Source: Paratinospora sagittata (lineage: Eukaryota > Streptophyta > Magnoliopsida > Ranunculales > Menispermaceae). From it: 64,000 nt of DNA. The notes beneath the pieces are model-generated. The model did no database searches. It was given only the letters and a program-made list of their open reading frames with translations, and was not told the origin of the DNA. Numbering within the stretch: position 1 is the first letter of the stretch; each line of letters opens with the position of its first letter. The DNA is taken from assembly GCA_035771175.1 (NCBI GenBank), contig CM069593.1, positions 33,864,741 through 33,928,740 of the forward strand, given 5' to 3'. Of the stretch, positions 40,921 to 51,624 are shown piece by piece. A program made the position numbers and the translations under genes.

Positions 40921-40950
40921 GATTACTGGGAAGTTTCTGAAAAATTGTCT
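40921..40950. other. Sat-A / Sat-B junction
   Basis: Sat-A reads gattactgggaag and would continue with tcactgaaag. Instead the sequence passes into tttctgaaaaattgtc, which is Sat-B sequence as found just before each later Sat-B unit. The breakpoint is therefore about 40933/40934. Both repeats contain ctgaaa near this point, so a few bases of microhomology may have guided the join. There is no filler, target-site duplication, transposon end or degenerate border repeat on either side. Confidence 0.9.
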
Positions 40951-42060
40951 ATAGCGCGTTATCCCCTTTGATAACTCGCTATAAAGCTGTTGCCGTGATC
41001 TTTCCATTTTTAGTAAAATGAGCAATAGCGCGCCATAGGCCTTGATATTACGCTATCGGAAAGTCAAAAACTCGAGCTCTAGGGTTTGTGTACATAGACC
41101 TGCTATACCCTGCTATCTGTCAATAGAGAACATGATACACAACCCAAAAGCACGCAATCCACGTCTGAGACAAAAATCTGATATTTCTAACGAGAAAAAT
41201 GTGGGCACTTCTGCTTGCTCCATTTTTCTATTCCTTACACAGTTTGGCTTAACTCTTAATTGAAATATTCTCTACTAACACCTTGATGATTCCCATTGTC
41301 TAGCACGCCCAAAACAACTTTAGATTAAACAACGTTTTTAATTCAAATCATTCTGTACTCTCTTGATCTTTAACCTGCAACTGCTAATTTTATAAAGTCC
41401 TCATTCTCTGATTTTCAAAGATAGACCACACGATTTTTGCAAGTTAGACTGAGCTTTCCAATGAGTGTTTAAATAGAAGAAAGTCGTGATTCTTGCATTT
41501 GCCCAAACAATCTTCGAACTGAATCAAAATTGCAAACTTTCTTGAAGATCACCTCATTATTTCGCAAGTTCTTCATTTTATCCCTTTTGTGCTGAGATTT
41601 CCAGAGGCTATCTATTGTTTTAAACTGTAAGTATATGAAGTGTTCTCGGTATGAAACACATCAAACAAGAACACATCACCTGTATTTTTTTTTTCTAAGA
41701 GCTACAACTAATCATCAACAACACATCAAACAATAGCTATCGAAGTCTACAAAGATCAAGCTCGAAGAACGAAGACATATATCATGTCTAATGCATTGGT
41801 TTGATCTTTGGAGTGTAGGGTAACCTCTCGATCAATCTCAGCACTAAAACTCTGAAAATTGTAAAGTCTTCAAAATCACTTCGATATAGTATTTCATTTT
41901 GAAAAAAATGTTTTTCGAAAGGTTTTAATCATAATTTCAATGAGTGTTGAATTATTTAAAAGTTTATAATCTTATCTCAATATATTTTGAGTCAATGGAA
42001 TGGATCCTTAGTTTTTTAAAAGAAGGCTTTCCGGAAATTTTCCAAAATTTTCTATAAGGC

Positions 42061-42305
42061 ACTAGCGCACTATTGGTGTTGATAGCACGCTGATAGGGTT
42101 CTATAAATAAACATTTGTTTTTCTGAAAAAATTGTCTATAGCGCGCTATCCCCTTTGATAACTCGCTATAAAGCTGTTGCCGCGATCTTTCCATTTTTAG
42201 TAAAATGGGCAATAGCGAGCCATAGGCCTTGATAACACGCTATCGGAAAGTCAAAAACTCGAGCTCTAGGGTTTGTGTACATAAACCTGCTATAGCCTGC
42301 TATCT
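42061..42305. repeat. ATAGCG/CGCTAT motif cluster of Sat-B (example copy)
   Basis: Within about 245 bp the hexamer ATAGCG or its complement CGCTAT, or a one-base variant, recurs in both orientations. Examples are actagcgcac (42061), gatagcacgctgatag (42081), atagcgcgctat (42138-42149, a perfect 12-bp palindrome), aactcgctataaag (about 42161), caatagcgagccatagg (about 42210), aacacgctatcgg (about 42234), and ctgctatagcctgctatc (about 42287). The surrounding 900 bp of the unit hold few such words. Clustered short inverted motifs of this type are typical of transposase-binding subterminal regions in some plant DNA transposons. Descent from one is an inference; no terminal inverted repeats or target-site duplications were found. 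Confidence 0.7.
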
Positions 42306-43317
42306 GTCAATAGAGAACATGATACACAACCCAAAAGCACGCCATCCACGTCTGAGACAAAAATCTGATATTTCTAACGAGAAAAATGTGGGCACTTCTG
42401 CTTGCTCCATTTTTCTATTCCTTACACAGTTTTGCTAGGTTATCTTAATTGAAATATTCTCAATTAACACCTTGATGATTCCGATTGTCTAGCACGCCGA
42501 GAACAACTTTAGATTAAACAACATTTTGAATTGAAATCATTCTGTACTATCTTGCTCTTTAACCTGCAACTGCTAATTTTATAAAGCCCTCATTCTCTTA
42601 TTTTCAAAGGTAGAACACACGATTTTTGCAAGTTGGACTGAGCTTTCCAAAGAGTGCTTAAATAGAAGAAAGTCGTGATTCTTGCATTTGCCTAAACAAT
42701 CTTCGAACTGAATCAAAATTGCAAACTGTCTTGGAGATAACCTCATTATTTCGCAAGTTCTTCATTTTATCCCTTTTGTGCTGAGATTTCCAGAGGCTAT
42801 CTATTGTTTTAAACTGTAAGTATATGAAGTGTTCTCGGTAAGAAAAAACATCAAACAAGAACACATGACCTGTATTTTTTTTCTAAGAGCTAAAATTGAT
42901 CATCAACAACACATCAAACAATAGCTATCGAAGTCTACAAAGATCAAGCTCGAAGAACGAAGACATATATCATGTCTAATGCATTGGTTTGATCTTTGGT
43001 GTGTAGGGTAACCTCTCGATCAATCTCAGCACTAAAACTCTGAAAATTGCAAAGTCTTCAAAATCACTTCGATATAGTATTTCATTTTGAAAAAAATGTT
43101 TTTCGAAAGGTTTTAATCATAATTTCAATGAGTGTTGAATTATTTAAAAGTTTATAATCTTATCTCAATATATTTTGAGTCAATGGAATGGATCCTTAGC
43201 TTTTTAAAATAAGGCTTTCCAGCAATTTGCCAAAATTTTCTATAAGGCACTAGCGCACGATTGGTGTTGATAGCACGCTGATAGGGTTCAATAAATAAAT
43301 ATTTGTTTTTCTGAAAA
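42131..43317. repeat. Representative Sat-B monomer (1187 bp)
   Basis: Internal map of this unit: a motif-rich start with ATAGCG/CGCTAT-like words (42131-42305); a stretch around cacgtctgagac and gagaaaaatgtggg (42350-42400); an AT-rich middle with tgcaactgctaattttat (42560-42590); the block that gives a 68-codon open frame on the minus strand (42658-42864); a poly-T tract near 42876-42883; the highly constant gatcaagctcgaagaacg block (42944-42961); an A7-atg-T5 hairpin-like site near 43089-43107; and a return to motif-rich sequence (43245-43290). I recognise no known family. Confidence 0.93.
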
Positions 43318-46300
43318 ATTGTCAATGGCGCCCTATCCCCTTTGATAACTCGCTGTAAAGCTGTTGCCGTGATCTTTCCATTTTTAGTAAAATGAGCAAT
43401 AGCGCGCCATAGGCCTTGATATTACGCTATCGGAAAGTCAAAAACTCGAGCTCTAGGGTTTGTGTACATAGACCTGCTATACCCTGCTATCTGTCAATAG
43501 AGAACATGATACACAACCCAAAAGCACGCAATCCACGTCTGAGACAAAAATCTGATATTTCTAACGAGAAAAATGTGGGCATTTCTGCTTGCTCCATTTT
43601 TCTATTCCTTACACAGTTTGGCTTAACTCTTAATTGAAATATTCTCTACTAACACCTTGATGATTCCCATTGTCTAGCACGCCCAAAACAACTTTAGATT
43701 AAACAACGTTTTTAATTCAAATCATTCTGTACTCTCTTGATCTTTAACCTGCAACTGCTAATTTTATAAAGTCCTCATTCTCTGATTTTCAAAGATAGAC
43801 CACACGATTTTTGCAAGTTAGACTGAGCTTTCCAATGAGTGTTTAAATAGAAGAAAGTCGTGATTTTGCATTTGCCCAAACAATCTTCGAACTGAATCAA
43901 AATTGCAAACTTTCTTGAAGATCACCTCATTATTTCGCAAGTTCTTCATTTTATCCCTTTTGTGCTGAGATTTCCAGAGGCTATCTATTGTTTTAAACTG
44001 TAAGTATATGAAGTGTTCTCGGTATGAAACACATCAAACAAGAACACATCACCTGTATTTTTTTTTTCTAAGAGCTACAACTAATCATCAACAACACATC
44101 AAACAATAGCTATCGAAGTCTACAAAGATCAAGCTCGAAGAACGAAGACATATATCATGTCTAATGCATTGGTTTGATCTTTGGAGTGTAGGGTAACCTC
44201 TCGATCAATCTCAGCACTAAAACTCTGAAAATTGCAAAAGTCTTCAAAATCACTTCGATATAGTATTTCATTTTGAAAAAAATGTTTTTCGAAAGGTTTT
44301 AATCATAATTTCAATGAGTCTTGAATTATTTAAAAGTTTATAATCTTATCTCAATATATTTTGAGTCAATGGAATGGATCCTTAGTTTTTTAAAATAAGG
44401 CTTTCCGAAAATTTTCCAAAATTTTCTATAAGGCACTAGCGCACTATTGGTGTTGATAGCACGCTGATAGGGTTCTATAAATAAACATTTGTTTTTCTGA
44501 AAAAATTGTCTATAGCGCGCTATCCCCTTTGATAACTCGCTATAAAGCTGTTGCCGCGATCTTTCCATTTTTAGTAAAATGGGCAATAGCGAGCCATAGG
44601 CCTTGATAACACGCTATCGGAAAGTCAAAAACTCGAGCTCTAGGGTTTGTGTACATAAACCTGCTATAGCCTGCTATCTGTCAATAGAGAACATGATACA
44701 CAACCCAAAAGCACGCCATCCACGTCTGAGACAAAAATCTGATATTTCTAACGAGAAAAATGTGGGCACTTCTGCTTGCTCCATTTTTCTATTCCTTACA
44801 CAGTTTTGCTAGGTTATCTTAATTGAAATATTCTCAATTAACACCTTGATGATTCCGATTGTCTAGCACGCCGAGAACAACTTTAGATTAAACAACATTT
44901 TGAATTGAAATCATTCTGTACTATCTTGCTCTTTAACCTGCAACTGCTAATTTTATAAAGCCCTCATTCTCTTATTTTCAAAGGTAGAACACACGATTTT
45001 TGCAAGTTGGACTGAGCTTTCCAAAGAGTGCTTAAATAGAAGAAAGTCGTGATTCTTGCATTTGCCTAAACAATCTTCGAACTGAATCAAAATTGCAAAC
45101 TGTCTTGGAGATAACCTCATTATTTCGCAAGTTCTTCATTTTATCCCTTTTGTGCTGAGATTTCCAGAGGCTATCTATTGTTTTAAACTGTAAGTATATG
45201 AAGTGTTCTCGGTAAGAAAAAACATCAAACAAGAACACATGACCTGTATTTTTTTTCTAAGAGCTAAAATTGATCATCAACAACACATCAAACAATAGCT
45301 ATCGAAGTCTACAAAGATCAAGCTCGAAGAACGAAGACATATATCATGTCTAATGCATTGGTTTGATCTTTGGTGTGTAGGGTAACCTCTCGATCAATCT
45401 CAGCACTAAAACTCTGAAAATTGCAAAGTCTTCAAAATCACTTCGATATAGTATTTCATTTTGAAAAAAATGTTTTTCGAAAGGTTTTAATCATAATTTC
45501 AATGAGTGTTGAATTATTTAAAAGTTTATAATCTTATCTCAATATATTTTGAGTCAATGGAATGGATCCTTAGCTTTTTAAAATAAGGCTTTCCAGCAAT
45601 TTGCCAAAATTTTCTATAAGGCACTAGCGCACTATTGGTGTTGATAGCACGCTGATAGGGTTCAATAAATAAATATTTGTTTTTCTGAAAAATTGTCAAT
45701 GGCGCCCTATCCCCTTTGATAACTCGCTGTAAAGCTGTTGCCGTGATCTTTCCATTTTTAGTAAAATGGGCAATAGCGCGCCATAGGCCTTGATAACACG
45801 CTATCGGAAAGTCAAAAACTTGAGCTCTAGTGTTTGTGTACATAGACCTGCTATAGCCTGCTATCTGTCAATAGAAAACATGATACACAACCCAAAAGCA
45901 CGCAATCCACGTCTGAGACAAAAATCTGATATTTCTAACGAGAAAAATGTGGGCACTTCTGCTTGCTCCATTTTTCTATTCCTTACATAGTTTTGCTAGG
46001 TTATCTCAATTGAAATATTCTCTATAAACACCTTGATGATTCCGATTGTCAAGCACGCCCAGAACAACTTTAGATTAAACAACATTTTGAATTGAAATCA
46101 TTCTGTACTATCTTGCTCTTTAACCTGCAACTGCTAATTTTATAAAGCCCTCATTCTCTGATTTTCAAATATAGAACACCCGATTTTTGCAAGTTGGACT
46201 GAGCTTTCCAAAGAGTGTTTAAATAGAAGAAAGTCGTGATTCTTGCATTTGCCCAAACAATCTTCGAACTGAATCAAAATTGCAAACTGTCTTGGAGATA

Positions 46301-49300
46301 ACCTCATTATTTCGCAAGTTCTTCATTTTATCCCTTTTGTGCTGAGATTTCCAGAGGCTATCTATTGTTTTAAACTGTAAGTATATGAAGTGTTCTCGGT
46401 AAGAAAAAACATCAAACAAGAACACATGACCTGTATTTTTTTCTAAGAGCTACAATTGATCATCAACAACACATCAAACAATAGCTACCGAAGTCTACAA
46501 AGATCAAGCTCGAAGAACGAAGACATATATCATGTCTAATGCATTGGTTTGATCTTTGGTGTGTAGGGTAACCTCTCGATCAATCTCAGCACTAAAACTC
46601 TGAAAATTGCAAAGTCTTCAAAATCACTTCGATATAGTATTTCATTTTGAAAAAAATGTTTTTCGAAAGGTTTTAATCATAATTTCAATGAGTGTTGAAT
46701 TATTTAAAAGTTTATAATCTTATCTCAATATATTTTGAGCCAATGGAATGGTTCCTTAGTTTTTTAAAATAAGGCTTTCCAGCAATTTGCCAAAATTTTC
46801 TATAAGGCACTAGCGCACTATTGGTGTTGATAGCACGCTGATAGGGTTCTATAAATAAATATTTGTTTTTCTGAAAAATTGTCTATAGCGCGCTATCCCC
46901 TTTGATAACTCGCTATAAAGCTGTTGTCGTGAACTTTCCATTTTTAGTAAAATGAGCAATAGCGCGCCATAGGCCTTGATATTACGCTATCAGAAAGTCA
47001 AAAACTCGAGCTCTAGGGTTTGTGTACATAGACCTGCTATAGCCTGCTATCTGTCAATAGAGAACATGATACACAACCCAAAAGCACGCAATCCACGTCT
47101 GAGACAAAAATCTGATATTTCTAACGAGAAAAATGTGGGCACTTCTGCTTGCTCCATTTTTCTATTCCTTACACAGTTTTGCTTAACTCTTAATTGAAAT
47201 ATTCTCTACTAACACCTTGATGATTCCCATTGTCTAGCACGCCCAAAACAACTTTAGATTAAACAACGTTTTGAATTCAAATCATTCTGCACTCTCTTGC
47301 TCTTTACCCTGCAACTGCTAATTTTATAAAGCCCTCATTCTCTGATTTTCAAAGATAGAACACACGATTTTTGCAAGTTAGACTAAGCTTTCCAAAGAGT
47401 GTTTAAATAGAAGAAAGTCGTGATTCTTGCATTTGCCCAAACAATCTTCGAACTGAATCAAAATTGCAAACTGTCTTGAAGATAACCTCATTATTTCGCA
47501 AGTTCTTCATTTTATCCCTTTTGTGCTGAGATTCCCAGAGGCTATCTATTGTTTTAAACTGTAAGTATATGAAGTGTTCTCGGTAAGAGAACACATCAAA
47601 CAAAAACACATCACCTGTATTTTTTTTTCTAAGTGCTACAACTGATCATCAACAACACATCAAACAATAGCTATCGAAGTCTACAAAGATCAAGCTCGAA
47701 GAACGAAGACATATATCATGTCTAATGCATTGGTTTGATCTTTGGTGTGTAGGGTAACCTCTCGATCAATCTCAGCACTAAAACTCTGAAAATTGCAAAG
47801 TCTTCAAAATCACTTCGATATAGTATTTCATTTTGAAAAAAATGTTTTTCGAAAGGTTTTAATCATAATTTCAATGAGTGTTGAATTATTTAAAAGTTTA
47901 TAATCTTATCTCAATATATTTTGAGTGAATGGAATGGATCCTTAGTTTTTTAAAATAAGGCTTTCCAGCAATTTGCCAAAATTTTCTATAAGGCACTAGC
48001 GCACTATTGGTGTTGATAGCACGCTGATAGGGTTCTATAAATAAATATTTGTTTTTCTGAAAAATTGTCAATGGCGCCCTATCCCCTTTGATAACTCGCT
48101 ATAAAGCTGTTGCCGCGATCTTTCCATTTTTAGTAAAATGGGCAATAGCGCGCCATAGGCCTTGATAACACGCTATCGGAAAGTCAAAAACTCGAGCTCT
48201 AGGGTTTGTGTACATAGACCTGCTATAGCCTGCTATCTGTCAATAGAGAACATGATACACAACCCAAAAGCACGCCATCCACGTCTGAGACAAAAATCTG
48301 ATATTTCTAACGAGAAAAATGTGGGCACTTCTGCTTGCTCCATTTTTCTATTCCTTACACAGTTTTGCTAGGTTATCTTAATTGAAATATTTTCTACTAA
48401 CACCTTGATGATTCCCATTGTCTAGCACGCCCAGAACAACTTTAGATTAAACAACGTTTTGAATTGAAATCATTCTGTACTATCTTGCTCTTTAACCTGC
48501 AACTGCTAATTTTATAAAGCCCTCATTCTCTGATTTTCAAAGATAGAACACACGATTTTTGCAAGTTAGACTGAGCTTTCCAAAGAGTGTTTAAATAGTA
48601 GAAAGTCGTGATTCTTGCATTTGCCCAAACAATCTTCGAACTGAATCAAAATTGCAAACTGTCTTGGTGATAACCTCATTATTTCGCAAGTTCTTCATTT
48701 TATCCCTTTTGTGCTGAGATTTTCAGAGGCTATCTATTGTTTTTAACTGTAAGTATATGAAGTGTTCTCGGTAAGAAAACACATCAAACAAGAACACATC
48801 ACCTGTATTTTTTTTCTAAGAGCTACAACTGATCATCAACAACACATCAAACAATAGCTATCGAAGTCTACAAAGATCAAGCTCGAAGAACGAAGACATA
48901 TATCATGTCTAATGCATTGGTTTGATCTTTGGTGTGTAGGGTAACCTCTCGATCAATCTCAGCACTAAAACTCTAAAAATTGCAAAGTCTTCAAAATCAC
49001 TTCGATATAGTATTTCATTTTGAAAAAAATGTTTTTCGAAAGGTTTTAATCATAATTTCAATGAGTGTTGAATTATTTAAAAGTTTATAATCTTATCTCA
49101 ATATATTTTGAGTGAATGGAATGGATCCTTAGTTTTTTAAAATAAGGCTTTCCAGCAATTTGCCAAAATTTTCTATAAGGCACTAGCGCACTATTGGTGT
49201 TGATAGCACGCTGATAGGGTTCTATAAATAAATATTTGTTTTTCTGAAAAATTGTCAATGGCGCCCTATCCCCTTTGATAACTCGCTATAAAGCTGTTGC

Positions 49301-51392
49301 CGTGATCTTTCCATTTTTAGTAAAATGGGCAATAGCGCGCCATAGGCCTTGATAACACGCTATCGGAAAGTCAAAAACTCGAGCTCTAGGGTTTGTGTAC
49401 ATAGACCTGCTATAGCCTGCTATCTGTCAATAGAGAACATGATACACAACCCAAAAGCACGCCATCCCCGTCTGAGACAAAAATCTGATATTTCTAACGA
49501 GAAAAATGTGGGCACTTTGCTTGCTCCATTTTTCTTTTCCTTACACAGTTTTGCTAGGTTATCTTAATTGAAATATTTTCTACTAACACCTTGATGATTC
49601 CCATTGTCTAGCACGCCCAGAACAACTTTAGATTAAACAACGTTTTGAATTGAAATCATTCTGTACTATCTTGCTCTTTAACCTGCAACTGCTAATTTTA
49701 TAAAGCCCTCATTCTCTGATTTTCAAAGATAGAACACACAATTTTTGCAAGTTAGACTGAGCTTTCCAAAGAGTGTTTAAATAGTAGAAAGTCGTGATTC
49801 TTGCATTTGCCCAAACAATCTTCGAACTGAATCAAAATTGCAAACTGTCTTGAAGATAACCTCATTATTTCGCAAGTTCTTCATTTTATCCCTTTTGTGC
49901 TGAGATTTTCAGAGGCTATCTATTGTTTTTAACTGTAAGTATATGAAGTGTTCTCGGTAAGAAAACACATCAAACAAGAACACATCACCTGTATTTTTTT
50001 TCTAAGAGCTACAACTGATCATCAACAACACATCAAACAATAGCTATCGAAGTCTACAAAGATCAAGCTCGAAGAACGAAGACATATATCATGTCTAAGG
50101 CATTGGTTTGATCTTTGGTGTGTAGGGTAACCTCTCGATCAATCTCATCACTAAAACTCTGAAAATTGTAAAAGTCTTCAAAATCACTTCGATATAGTAT
50201 TTCATTTTGAAAAAAATGTTTTTTGAAAGGTTTTAATCATAATTTCAATGAGTGTTGAATTATTTAAAAGTTTATAATCTTATCTCAATATATTTTGAGT
50301 CAATGGAATGGCTCCTTAGTTTTTTAAAATAAGGCTTTCCAGCAATTTGCCAAAATTTTCTATAAGGCACTAGCGCACTATTGGTGTTGATAGCACGCTG
50401 ATAGGGTTCTATAAATAAATATTTGTTTTTCTGAAAAATTGTCAATGGCGCCCTATCCCCTTTGATAACTCGCTATAAAGCTGTTGCCGTGATCTTTCCA
50501 TTTTTAGTAAAATGGGCAATAGCGCGCCATAGGCCTTGATAACACGCTATCAGAAAGTCAAAAACTCGAGCTCTAGGGTTTGTGTACATAGACCTGTTAT
50601 AGCCTGCTATCCTTCAATAGAGAACATGATACACAACCCAAAAGCACGCCATCCACGTCTGAGAAAAAAATCTGATATTTCTAAGGAGAAAAATGTGGGC
50701 ACTTCTGCTTGCTCCATTTTCCTATTCCTTACACAGTTTTGCTAGGTTATCTTAATTGAAATATTCTCTACTAACACCTTGATGATTCCCATTGTCTAGC
50801 ACGCCCAGAACAACTTTAGATTAAACAACGTTTTGAATTGAAATCATTTTGTACTATCTTGCTCTTTAACCTGCAACTGCTAATTTTATAAAGCCCTCAT
50901 TCTCTGATTTTCAAAGATAGAACCCACGATTTTTGCAAGTTAGACTGAGCTTTCCAAAAAGTGTTTAAATAGAAGAAAGTCGTGATTCTTGCATTTGCCC
51001 AAACAATCTTCGAACTGAATCAAAATTGCAAACTGTCTTGAAGATAGCCTCATTATTTCGCAAGTTCTTCATTTTATCCCTTTTGTGCTGAGATTTCCAG
51101 AGGCTATCTATTGTTTTAAACTGTAAGTATATGAAGTGTTCTCGGTAAGAAAACACATCAAACAAGAACACATCACCTGTATTTTTTTTTCTAAGAGTTA
51201 CAACTGATCATCAACAACACATCAAACAATAGCTATCGAAGTCTACAAAGATCAAGCTCGAAGAACGAAGACATATATCATGTCTAATGCATTGGTTTGA
51301 TCTTTGGTGTGTAGGGTAACCTCTCGATCAATCTCAGCACTAAAACTCTGAAAATTGCAAAGTCTTCAAAATCACTTCGATATAGTATTTCA

Positions 51393-51416
51393 TTTCGAAA
51401 AAAATGTTTTTCGAAA
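51393..51416. repeat. Perfect 10-bp-arm inverted repeat in Sat-B
   Basis: Arms tttcgaaaaa and tttttcgaaa flank a 4-base centre. The same perfect form is at 52580-52603. Most other units have tttt for tttc at the left arm, leaving one mismatch. Function unknown; it could simply be an A/T-tract hairpin. Confidence 0.7.
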
Positions 51417-51624
51417 GGTTTTAATCATAATTTCAATGAGTGTTGAATTATTTAAAAGTTTATAATCTTATCTCAATATATTTTGAGTCAATGGAATGGA
51501 TCCTTAGTTTTTAAAATAAGGCTTTCCAGCAATTTGCCAAAATTTTCTATAAGGCACTAGCGCACTATTGGTGTTGATAGCACGCTGATAGGGTTCTATA
51601 AATAAATATTTGTTTTTTTGAAAA

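Larger units (their letters stand above)
1..40933. repeat. Sat-A satellite array, 406-bp monomer, about 100.8 copies
   Basis: Every unit begins with a gttatggtca-type block and is followed 406 bp later by the same block (starts at 1, 407, 813, 1219, 1625, 2031, 2437, and the last at 40613). All copies have the same orientation. Over 100 complete units the phase drifts by only +12 bp. This is accounted for by two 16-bp insertions (near 31345 and 33391), two 9-bp deletions (at 18640/18641 and 26751/26752) and two one-base losses (near 16060 and 16697). The sequence is AT-rich, with a few recurrent variant classes, for example agttggatgg versus agtttgatgg, and ccaacacat versus ccaactcat. No gene, tRNA, rRNA or transposon lies in the array. 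The left end is cut by the window. I do not recognise the family; the role is probably structural heterochromatin or centromere, which is inferred only from array form. Confidence 0.97.
40977..45774. repeat. Duplicated Sat-B dimer (2374 bp) next to the junction
   Basis: About 40977-43391 matches about 43351-45765 at an offset of 2374 bp (2 x 1187). The few differences include gcacttctgc versus gcatttctgc (41205 and 43579), loss of one base in gtgattcttgc in the second copy, gagtgttg versus gagtcttg, and aaaagaagg versus aaaataagg. The two units inside each dimer differ from each other much more than the dimers do, so a dimer was copied as a block. Confidence 0.85.

Noticed and set aside
1..40933. 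CRISPR array
   Set aside because: The repeated units are 406 bp, fully contiguous and without unique spacers, so this is a satellite and not repeat-spacer architecture.
40921..40950. Transposon insertion at the satellite junction
   Set aside because: There are no terminal inverted repeats, target-site duplication or unique sequence. The two satellites abut directly.
42229..42438. Recurring 66-73-codon + strand frame in Sat-B units
   Set aside because: The frame begins with TTG or ATA rather than ATG. The unit at 49251 has a frame shift, and in the units at 54001, 57569 and 58758 the start is lost. The sequence lies within the satellite and resembles no protein I know.
45526..45843. 105-codon minus-strand frame with an ATG
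   Set aside because: It is open at this length in only one unit. It runs through the ATAGCG/CGCTAT motif cluster, and other units differ by an indel near ctgaaaa that breaks it. It is a chance open stretch in repeat DNA.
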